From positions 2,309,501-2,373,500 of the forward strand of contig NC_059410.1 of the NCBI RefSeq assembly GCF_905220565.1: a stretch of 64,000 bases of DNA. Direction: 5' to 3'. Below, one piece after another: positions 59,201-64,000 of this stretch. Source of the DNA: Melitaea cinxia. Its lineage: Eukaryota; Arthropoda; Insecta; Lepidoptera; Nymphalidae. A program made the translations under genes and the position numbers. The notes below the pieces were generated by a model that saw only the letters and a program-made list of their open reading frames with translations, had not been told where the DNA came from and searched no databases. Position 1 is the stretch's first letter. Every line of letters begins with the position of its first letter.

Positions 59201-62119
59201 GCGCTATCGCGTCATGTAAAAATTATTTATATTTTGTATTTGAACTTGTTTTTTATCGTTTTATAATAAATTTGTAAACGGGCGACGTGTGTAATTTTTT
59301 TTTTTTTTTTATTAAAATTGAGACTACAATGAGGGTTTAATTGTAAAAAAAAGGTGGTTTGATGAGTATACAAAGTAAGATGAGAAGTATTTGGGTACGC
59401 TCCGGCAAAGGTAAAGAAGATAATTAGGGGTTTAATCATTGATGAGAAATTACGAGTAAAAGTATATAAAATAAAAGTTAGGATAGTCCCAGCTGGAGTC
59501 TTTTAATGAATTGGTGACTGTCTGGTGGGCGGGGTGGCCTGCGATTTGATACAGTTGGTCCCGCCCAACGTGTGTACATTTGAGATGGTTAGGAAAAATT
59601 AGCTATAAGGATCTTTGTGAGATCAAGACTAAGTAAACAAAAAAAAAAACGCATGCGCTTTAGATCAAACGACTAAAGTAAAATTTAGGAAACGTAACTC
59701 TCTCTCTTTCTATCTTCAATAACTTATATCTCCCTCTCAACTTCCGTTCGCCTCGCCCGATCACACTTTTTGTAACGCTCTCGTCACGCCAAAGTCGAGC
59801 ACCCAAGTCGAGTGTGCGTAAAGGAGTTTTACTTCAAATGAAAAATAATTCTAAAATCATACCCGTAAGGGATTGTACCGTAAACGTAATTACGGTACAG
59901 TCCCTTAAACGATATTTATTTTTGTATATTGATAATTGTTTCCTGTTTTCTGTTGCGTCATAATGATTTGTATGATAAATTAAAATTTTATGTTTAATAT
60001 CCTAAAATTTGCCAACTGCTGAGCAAGTGGCCTCAAAGTCGTGGACCTAGTATTTTTTGCTTAATAAAATGTATCTATTTGCAAATATTTTTATTTTCCT
60101 CCATTTGAATAATATAGTTTGGTTTCCCAGTTGACCAGTAAAGTTGGTTTGTTCTCTAAGCGTCAGTAAAAAATCCTATTGTAAGAATAGTAACGATTGT
60201 CTGAACGTTTTTGATTAGGACTTTGTTAACAGGAATTATGGTTCAATGAATAATATTAACAGCATCACGTTCAACAGCCTCTTGTTGGGTGTGAATCGTG
60301 TTCCGAAGATCTGGATGCTTTAATTACACAAACAAGCATAAACGTCTAGACAACAATAAGCATCTATATAGTCTGTATAAAAGTTTTCCATATGCAGGAA
60401 GTTTGCCACGAGCAGGATTGATACCGTGGTAGCTCATTAGCCAGTTGCTACGATCACTACGCTGACGCGTCGTCAAGTAGTATGAAATGATCAGCGATAT
60501 AAATTTTTAAATGCTCACGACTTACCGTGATTGTCATTTTAAATCTCCCGATATTTCGGCATCGTTGCATGCGCCATGATTACGCGTGACCAAAGCGGGA
60601 TTGTTGCGAGTTTCAAAAATGACATTCTTGGTAAGCCCCGTACAATCGAAAGTGTGAAACACGATATACAGGCTTTTATTTCACGATTCACGATTTAGTC
60701 TGTGACATCCCACTGCTGGGCATAGGCCTCTTTCTCCATGTAGAAGGATCGGAGCTTAATCCACCAAACTGCTTCACTGCAGATTGGTGGATATATTCCC
60801 TATAATGAGGAACGATCGCTATCAGGTACAACAATGAAAATAACAACCGGGAACGACAGCTTAACGTGCTCTCCGAGGCACAGGAGGGAGACACAAGAAC
60901 AGACACCAAAACCGTAAATAAATATTTTTACAAATACAAATATTCACTTCGAGCGGGAACCGAAATCGCAAACCGTCGATGTTTATCACGCGCACCACAA
61001 CACCAGAGCGGTTATTATTTATGTGTATACTGTATAATCTATATCAAAAATTAATCCCGTGCAATGGAATTCGCATCAGTCAATTGCTACCATCGCGTCG
61101 CCTATCATTTCAACCTATCACAGTCCACTGCTGGACACAGGCCTCCACAAGTTCACGCCAATAATAGCGCGAACTTATGTGTGTTGGCCATAGTCACCAC
61201 GCTGGGCAGGCGGGTTGGTGACCGCAAGGCTGGCTTTGTCGCACCGAAGACGCTGCTGCCCGTCTTCGGCCTGTGTATTTCAAAGCCAGCAGTTGGATGG
61301 TTATCCCGCCATCGGTCTGCTTTATAAGGTCCAAGGTGGTAGTGGAACTGTGTTATCCCTTAGTCGCCTCTTACGACACCCACGGAAAGAGAGGGGGTGG
61401 CTATACGAGTATTCTTTAGTACCGTAGCTACACAGGGTCGCGTTGCCTAATAGTATTTCAAATGTTCTAGGATTTTACATATGAAATTTATACTTTATAG
61501 CACCTGTGCAAGTCGATGGAGATAGTAAACGAGGGTCACGAGATCGTCCAAATGAGTTACTACCAGAACACGTTGCTGGTGTCGAGCGTCTACCGCAGCA
61601 TCATGTGTGAGAGGGATGATGGGCGCTGGCGGGTTACACAGATAGGCAAGAAAGAGAGAAAGAGGTTAGTAACCGCATAGAATATCTCATCACCAAACAT
61701 ATTTACTGCGAGCTCGGAGACAGGAGGAGTAGAAGAGACAAGTCACTTCCATTTAATTTGTTGTGTAATGTTTTTGAAATAAAACTTCTGTACGTGCTCA
61801 CCAGCTTACTACCCAATTCGAGCGTGCTTAAAGAAGTTTGACTTCAAAATGATAAGGCTATGTGCTATGTGTGTGCAGCCTGTGCGCGCTGGGCGCCGTG
61901 TTCCAGCACTCGTACGCGCGCGGGGGCGCCGCGGCCGCGTACTGCGCGCGGCCCGGCCTGCGGCTGTGGCGCGCCGACACCGCGGGCCACGTGCACCAGA
62001 CGCTGCTGTTCAAGGTGCTCCTCACGTGACGTACTCGCACGCACGCGTGCATATACGCACGCACGCACGCACGCACACACGCACGCACTCACGCACGTAC
62101 GCTCGCGGGCACGCACGCA

Positions 62120-62178
<59 letters not shown>

Positions 62179-62963
62179 CGACATCGCAGGACACGATCTG
62201 ATGATGGGATCCTAGAGAATCGAAACCCTCGAAAATCGTAGTGACGACTAGTGCGTTTGTTAATTTTTTTCGTCCACTTACGTTGTATTACTTACTTGTC
62301 GATGTAATTGAATTCGGTTTTTTTCCTTTGCGAGGAAACACTATTATTTTAAACTAGCCGACTCGTACCCACTTCGTTGAACGTAAATTATTTTTATATT
62401 AACCAAATAACATACTTTAAAGAACAAATTTTATAGCACTTAAAAACATAATATGTTGCTCCAACACCATCTATGAAAAATCGAGAAAACGTCTTCGATA
62501 GACTAAAATAAGACTAAATTAATGACGTCGAAAGACTAATAAATTGTTTTCTAATAGCGATAGATGGCACTAGTTTATTTACCATTTTGATATTATATTT
62601 TAATCTTTTTCGTATTTACTGAATTTTTTGTTCAATTACAATAAAATATAGCCTATGTCACTCCTGAATAGTGTAGCTGTGTGCTGTGTGTACCCTCTAT
62701 ATACAAACAAAGTTATAAACTTTACCTCTTTATAATATTAGTATAGATTAATTTCTTCTTCAGGAGGCGATATCGAACCCACTGACAGTAGCGGAGCTGC
62801 TGAACCCCGCCGCCACCAGACATTCGCACTCCACCCGTGAATACAACTTCGGTCCGCTACACGTGTTCCGTGAGCACTTCCTCGTCTCCTACAATGAGAG
62901 CTTCCTCTACGTGCTGGATCCACGCTCCCTGACCGCTGTGGCTGTGGTCGATGATTTGAGACG
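47072..62963 (+). CDS. TECPR2: TECPR2 homologue (tectonin beta-propeller repeat-containing protein 2), first six coding exons
   Basis: Exons 47072-47296, 48656-48819, 55904-56027, 61501-61664, 61879-62014 and 62764-62963 join in phase and give 337 residues. Visible matches to the TECPR2 N-terminal WD40-type propeller are HILNLIPPRIQTGLFSSEL, EYIALGTNVGLVYWYDRK, WSKNGMRLFSGDKDGVI and ARPGLRLWRADTAGHVHQTL. Human TECPR2 is about 1,400 residues and acts in autophagosome formation and ER-export trafficking, so roughly three quarters of the protein lies right of the window. The start is the first ATG before the conserved block. Introns 2 (7 kb) and 3 (5.5 kb) are filled with repeats. HPS5 was considered because its N-terminus is similar, but the residue pattern fits TECPR2 better. 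Confidence 0.88.
48330..48480 (+). repeat. Dispersed repeat shared with 30800-30985
   Basis: Both contain accaactcaaaaacctttgt or a near copy, then atgcacaacactttgctgaa and gatcatgacat(a/g)atcaaatgca. It lies in TECPR2 intron 1. Confidence 0.7.
48656..48819 (+). CDS. TECPR2: TECPR2 exon 2
   Basis: The acceptor is tttttag and the donor is gtaagt. It encodes ASTTPITFVKIVSTVDYMVG and then AGNAAGQVTVFQIPKEHPE, a propeller blade. It leaves two bases. Confidence 0.88.
48945..50050. repeat. Repeat remnants in TECPR2 intron 2, left part
   Basis: Positions 48945-49075 are a GAGTGTTACGAAAAGTGTG-type repeat. Positions 49540-49850 are a very GC-rich unclassified dispersed repeat (gcgccggggcgccagagggt; gcctgggcggggcgagatag). 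Positions 49930-50050 are a fragment of the gagcaggaaat family. Confidence 0.6.
50170..50630. repeat. Unclassified moderately GC-rich block in TECPR2 intron 2
   Basis: It contains short open frames on both strands but no motif I recognise. Sharp composition edges suggest a transposon remnant. The intron from 50630 to 51310 is featureless AT-rich DNA. Confidence 0.35.
51311..52070 (-). mobile_element. Reversed GAAGTCGGTT inverted-end element with internal tandem duplication
   Basis: The left end is tttgctcgcaaacgaaaaaaaaaccgacttc-like and the right end is tttttggaagtcggttaa. A block of about 147 bases starting cggtacacccagtaaaaagt is present twice in tandem (from about 51520 and 51662). It is the longest copy in the window. 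Confidence 0.75.
52118..52200 (+). repeat. 5' fragment of Metulj-like SINE
   Basis: It contains tagcccgttggcgcggtttg, gggttcgatcccaccc and tctgggtgtaatatatta. It is cut off by the transposon end at about 52202. Confidence 0.7.
53052..53174. repeat. Inverted repeat enclosing the tRNA-like sequence
   Basis: The 15-base sequence atcatatcaaaaatt (53052-53066) is exactly complementary to 53160-53174. Inside it, gctctagcggg (53069 on) can pair with cccgctggagc, competing with the tRNA T arm. Confidence 0.8.
53085..53157 (+). tRNA. tRNA-like sequence (Thr-GGT-like by position), probably a SINE head or tRNA pseudogene
   Basis: The 73 bases fold as a full cloverleaf. The acceptor CATTCCA/TGGAGCG has one A-C mismatch and one T-G pair. 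The D arm is GCTT/GAGC, the anticodon arm is CCGAC-ACGGTCA-GTCGG, there is a 4-base variable loop, and the T arm is GCGGG-TTCGAAC-CCCGC. Box A (tagcttaattgg) and box B (ggttcgaaccc) look intact. Base 33 is C rather than the near-universal T, and the region sits in a larger inverted repeat inside a transposon, so a working tRNA is doubtful. Confidence 0.45.
53187..53950 (-). pseudogene. Transposase remnant: N-terminal helix-turn-helix (DUF4817-like) and start of DDE domain
   Basis: On the minus strand ENYEQMHYFYGYARGNAAEA then RWPNHRTILQVRDAY matches the insect DUF4817-type helix-turn-helix found with such transposases. After a frame change near 53480, DYPRRVRFCQEML, LVTDESHFKRTGIFN and HSWAVDNPH match the beginning of the catalytic domain with its first Asp. 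The rest of the domain, with the later acidic residues, is missing where the direct repeat at 53173 begins. It cannot encode an active enzyme. Confidence 0.75.
54290..55110. repeat. Minisatellite of about 100 units of an 8-bp motif (TTGGCGTG and variants)
   Basis: Variants TTGGCGTG, TTGGCGTA, TTGGCGCA and TTGGCACA follow each other in recurring order, with rarer TTGGACTG and TTGACGTG. Because neither the unit nor its variants create stops, long frames stay open on both strands (NTPTRQCA-type repeats on minus, LAHWRVGV-type on plus). These are not genes. It lies in TECPR2 intron 2. Confidence 0.95.
55345..55600 (-). repeat. GCGTGACGAGAGCGTTACG-family repeat, reversed
   Basis: It runs from gtgtgctttataccacacga to cgtaaagaagtttcacttca. 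Forward copies are at 19890, 35860, 40255 and 48945, and another reversed copy is at 59640. Its ends contain gaagtaaaactt-like inverted sequence. Confidence 0.7.
55904..56027 (+). CDS. TECPR2: TECPR2 exon 3
   Basis: The acceptor is ttttcag and the donor is gtaagt. It encodes YTIGDLHKSKITAIEWSKNG and then MRLFSGDKDGVIIMTEIDFYM, a WD40 blade with the typical SGDxDG turn. Confidence 0.9.
56070..56335 (+). repeat. SINE of the CACCGTGCCTCGG family
   Basis: It contains tcccaccgtgcctcggaaag, tggcgatcgttaatcgttat and agtgggatgttagggctt. It lies in TECPR2 intron 3, followed at 56570-56640 by a reversed RTE tail. Confidence 0.7.
56750..57170 (+). repeat. LINE-like tail leading into the 282-bp array
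   Basis: It starts actagctgtgcccgcggctt, a very common start of this repeat class in Lepidoptera, and includes a atccgttcagcaaattttga stretch. Confidence 0.6.
57170..58480 (+). repeat. Tandem array of a 282-bp unit, about 4.7 copies
   Basis: The marker gttcttagcgga or its variant occurs at about 57237, 57522, 57804, 58086 and 58368, spaced 285, 282, 282 and 282 bases. Each unit also has atagtttcggagatttcg, cccccgttttaaccccaaaa and a catctatagagcatacattt block. The units differ by scattered substitutions and have no open frame. Confidence 0.9.
58640..59065. repeat. Repeat remnants with a C-run
   Basis: Positions 58640-58850 are a decayed copy of the gagcaggaaat family. Positions 58870-59065 are a LINE-like tail (actagctgaccccgcaaacg) that contains a run of about 15 C at 58925-58940. 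Confidence 0.6.
59070..61080. other. Rest of TECPR2 intron 3
   Basis: Positions 59640-59840 are a reversed GCGTGACGAGAG repeat. Positions 59867-59906 are a 40-base palindrome. Positions 60240-60690 are an unclassified repeat-like stretch with atatttcggcatcgttgcat. Positions 60690-61020 are a reversed CACCGTGCCTCGG-family SINE. No exon is seen. Confidence 0.55.
59867..59906. repeat. 40-base hairpin palindrome
   Basis: The 17-base arms aagggattgtaccgtaa and ttacggtacagtccctt pair with one G-T pair, around a 6-base loop. Confidence 0.75.
61105..61435 (-). repeat. GTGGGTGTCGTAAGAGGC-family repeat, reversed
   Basis: It starts cagtccactgctggacacag and ends ttctttagtaccgtagctac. It sits only about 65 bases before TECPR2 exon 4, close to the likely branch point region. 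Confidence 0.75.
61501..61664 (+). CDS. TECPR2: TECPR2 exon 4
   Basis: The acceptor is tttatag and the donor is gttagt. It encodes HLCKSMEIVNEGHEIVQMSY and then YQNTLLVSSVYRSIMC. It leaves two bases. Confidence 0.88.
61879..62014 (+). CDS. TECPR2: TECPR2 exon 5 (strongly GC-rich)
   Basis: The acceptor is tgtgcag and the donor is gtgctc. It encodes LCALGAVFQHSYARGGAAAA and then YCARPGLRLWRADTAGHVHQTLL. The GC content far exceeds the flanks, and an ACGC/(AC)n tract starts about 25 bases after the donor. The ARPGLRLW segment is highly characteristic of TECPR2. Confidence 0.88.
62036..62176 (+). repeat. ACGC-rich and (AC)n microsatellite
   Basis: Acgcacgcacgc-type repeats pass into about 26 uninterrupted AC pairs (about 62123-62176). 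It begins some 25 bases after the donor of TECPR2 exon 5. Confidence 0.9.
62190..62750 (+). repeat. GAAGTCGGTT-family 3' fragment and LINE-like tail in TECPR2 intron 5
   Basis: Positions 62190-62345 match the right part of the inverted-end family (gatgatgggatcctagagaa to aattcggttttt). Positions 62355-62750 are a LINE-tail-like sequence (ctagccgactcgtacccact to taatattagtatag). Confidence 0.55.
62764..62963 (+). CDS. TECPR2: TECPR2 exon 6
   Basis: The acceptor is ttcttcag and the donor is gtatat. It encodes EAISNPLTVAELLNPAATRH and then FGPLHVFREHFLVSYNESFL. It leaves two bases, and no further exon was recognised before the right edge. Confidence 0.85.
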
Positions 62964-63084
62964 GTATATACCACTTTCTCTTTTGACCTTCCTGAGGAAC
63001 ACCTTACAGGAACACAATACCATTAATGATACGATCCGCCAATAGATACCTGAAACACTAGAAGTATTGTATTAGTTTATTTAA

Positions 63085-64000
63085 CTGTGGTAGAGCACAG
63101 CAGAAAATTTCCTGCTCAAAATATGGAGCAGCCCCACTGGGTTAGTAACCTCGATCTTACGGGAGATCACAGCTTAATTATATTGTTTTCAAGCAGTATT
63201 GCGTTCTTTTTGGTGAGTAAGGTGACCAGAGCTCCTGGGGGAAATTGGGGATGGGATCGGCAACGCGTTTGCGATGCTTCAGATGTTACAGGCTTCTATA
63301 GGATATGGTAACCGCTTACCAGTAGGTGAGCTGTACGCTTGTTTGCTGGCCTAGTTATAATAAAAAAAAATAGTATTCTCGACCCTATCTCCGACCCTTT
63401 ACATGAGCTCTGGTTATTTATTTTACCCTGACATTTCTCAGGAACTCTAGCTGCTTTATCAAGGGATGCAAAATTACTGGAGAGTTGTTTTTAAACACCA
63501 CTAGGGTGGTAAACAAGCACGCATTAAGGTGATGGTAAGCGGATGCTGTAGCCTATGGATGTCTGAAACACCGACTTACTCCTGACCCTCCCGAGAAACC
63601 CTAATTTATCACTGTAACACATTACTACTTATGAGCAGTGCTATTTGACTCCCATCTTCTATAAGGTCGGGGTACTTTTCCTGTTGGACTGGTTAAGATT
63701 TTTGTCCAAAATATTTCCTGCTGTGTCCCACCTACCACGTGCTGTGAAAGAATATAGCCAGCCCCTCTCTTCCCGTGGGTGTCGTAAGAGGCGACTAAGG
63801 GATAACAAGGTTCCACTACCACCTTGGAACTTAAGAAGCCGACCGATGGCTGGATAACCATCTAACCGCTGGCTTTGAAACACACAGGCCGAAGACGGGC
63901 AGCAGCGTCTTCGGTGCGACAAAGCCAGCCCTGCGGTCACCAACCCGCCTGCCCAGCGTAGTGACTATGGGCAACAGACATGAGTTCACGCATTTTTGGC
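63085..64000. repeat. Repeats after TECPR2 exon 6
   Basis: Positions 63085-63355 are a good forward copy of the gagcaggaaatttcc family. Positions 63490-63740 are a second, reversed and shuffled copy. Positions 63747-64000 are a GTGGGTGTCGTAAGAGGC-family copy cut by the window edge. No exon was recognised. Confidence 0.65.

Noticed and set aside
61849..62241. 130-codon plus frame and two overlapping frames rich in HTHTRT or VCVCVC
   Set aside because: They come from the GC-rich TECPR2 exon 5 in wrong frames plus the ACGC/(AC)n microsatellite.
47072..62963. HPS5 (pink) as identity of the propeller gene
   Set aside because: The N-terminal pattern (LNLIPPRIQTG, ARPGLRLWRAD) fits TECPR2 better than HPS5.

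Overview
This window is nuclear DNA of an insect, most likely a butterfly or moth. It is AT-rich, its genes are split by canonical GT/AG introns, and more than half of it is packed with dispersed repeats typical of Lepidoptera: tRNA-headed SINEs, RTE-like 3' tails, jockey-like and R1-like LINE remnants, and several short elements with terminal inverted repeats. There is one assembly gap of exactly 500 N (40558-41057). No bacterial operon, CRISPR array or viral block is visible.

Layout. (1) Positions 1-5919, plus strand: the last five exons of an aldehyde-dehydrogenase-fold protein whose catalytic cysteine segment is missing; the gene starts left of the window. (2) Positions 7176-24166: three single-exon acid-lipase-family genes. 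The first (7176-8561) is a conventional secreted lipase. The other two (10812-12434 minus, 22547-24166 plus) are very similar 540/539-residue paralogues in divergent orientation. They share the promoter and 5' UTR, carry a Ser/Glu/Lys-rich N-terminal segment before the lipase fold, and resemble the lipase-derived egg-specific or follicular yolk proteins of moths. (3) Positions 29019-40557, plus strand: a TGIF-type TALE homeobox gene with at least two, perhaps three, phase-compatible alternative first exons. It runs into the gap. (4) Positions 41058-42055: a decayed LINE RNase H region. (5) Positions 43662-43853, minus strand: the first coding exon of signal peptide peptidase, whose other exons were not found. 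(6) Positions 47072-62963, plus strand: the first six coding exons of a TECPR2 homologue, which continues past the right edge.

The introns and intergenic spacers hold most of the unusual structure. Intron 2 of the TECPR2 gene contains a decayed transposon with long inverted repeats, a tRNA-like cloverleaf inside a larger hairpin, and an 820-bp array of an 8-bp unit that replaces the outer part of one transposon end. Intron 3 carries about five tandem copies of a 282-bp unit. Two tandem copies of a 250-bp inverted-repeat element and a 152-bp palindrome lie between the signal peptide peptidase exon and TECPR2.

The genes do not form one pathway. The only evident functional cluster is the lipase family trio. 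All gene names rest on protein similarity recognised by eye; exon joins were checked for reading-frame phase by hand but not against transcripts.
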